From: an uncultured Eubacteriales bacterium
GTDB taxonomy: Bacteria > Bacillota > Clostridia > Peptostreptococcales > Anaerovoracaceae
Direction of reading: 5' to 3'
NCBI GenBank assembly: GCA_902803725.1
Contig: CADCRD010000163.1
Coordinates: forward strand, 1 to 13,406
Length of the DNA stretch: 13,406 nt
The notes under the pieces are model-generated. The model was not told the DNA's origin and did not search any database. It saw only the letters and a program-made list of their open reading frames with translations. Positions 13,282-13,406 of this stretch are shown here, in pieces. The position numbers and the translations under genes are program-made. The stretch's first letter is position 1. Each line of letters starts with the position of its first letter.

Positions 13282-13406
13282 ATGCAGATAGTAACAGTAA
13301 GAAGAGATGATGATCACAAAAACAGAAACTATTGCAGTTTCAGCGAAACAGTATATAGCAGAAAGGGAACACATGGCGGCAGTCCGGTCCGAAAAACATC
13401 ACGCAA
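13282..13406 (+). CDS. Partial basic protein of unknown function, running off the right edge
   Basis: An ATG at 13282 with an excellent GCGGAGGT site (seven bases upstream) opens a frame that stays open to the end of the window (41 codons). The product begins MQIVTVRRDDDHKNRNYCSF and continues rich in Arg, Lys, Ser and Gly. No family is recognised, and no signal peptide or membrane helix is seen in this part. It lies 56 bases after the 34-aa gene in the same direction, with no terminator between, so the two are probably in one operon. Confidence 0.6.
   Translation, partial: MQIVTVRRDDDHKNRNYCSFSETVYSRKGTHGGSPVRKTSR

Noticed and set aside
1..13406. Insertion sequences, integrases, att sites or CRISPR arrays
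   Set aside because: No transposase-like frame, terminal repeat pair or regularly spaced repeat was seen. The tRNA end was checked for an att-like duplicate of its 3' part and none was noticed in the window.

Overview
The window looks like chromosomal DNA from a low-to-mid GC Gram-positive anaerobe of the Bacillota, most likely a Clostridia-type gut or host-associated bacterium. The reasons are family-level. There is a rubredoxin, a fused FeoA-FeoB ferrous iron transporter, a ThrH-type HAD phosphatase, a YlmD/PgeF protein, a GTG-started beta-helix lipoprotein of a kind common in gut Firmicutes, and a UvrX/YolD-type SOS polymerase cassette with a Bacillus-style (DinR) LexA box. Shine-Dalgarno sites are mostly strong (GGAGG-like), and GTG starts are frequent. 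No genus can be named from the sequence alone.

Positions 1-8100 are mostly housekeeping, with nearly everything on the minus strand. A tRNA-Ser(GGA), missing its first base, lies on the plus strand at the left edge. It shares a bidirectional terminator with a convergent 53-aa rubredoxin gene. Reading rightwards, the next minus-strand genes are feoAB (fused), a membrane-anchored serine hydrolase of the class A beta-lactamase fold, a tandem double-Nudix hydrolase, thrH, pgeF and an EamA-family transporter. They do not form one operon. Separate promoters are visible before feoAB, thrH and eamA, a terminator follows thrH, and a striking 10-bp inverted repeat sits at the likely promoter of the serine hydrolase. 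EamA and pgeF are probably co-transcribed.

Positions 8100-13406 are accessory in character, with plus-strand genes predominating. A 528-aa beta-helix lipoprotein ends in a strong terminator. Directly after it comes an SOS cassette. A near-consensus LexA box overlaps the -35 of a good sigma-A promoter, followed by an 87-aa protein of unknown function, a Y-family polymerase with a beta-clamp motif, and a translationally coupled 60-aa YolD-like protein. These three genes very probably make a damage-inducible translesion synthesis unit, in which the 87-aa protein is the least understood part.

Convergent to the cassette is a WYL-domain transcription regulator with a perfect dyad at its own -35 position. 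Divergent from the regulator begins a plus-strand operon encoding a 34-aa hydrophobic peptide and then a basic protein that runs off the right edge. The regulator plus small-protein operon next to an SOS cassette is the part of the window most likely to hold an undescribed system, but its main content lies outside the window.
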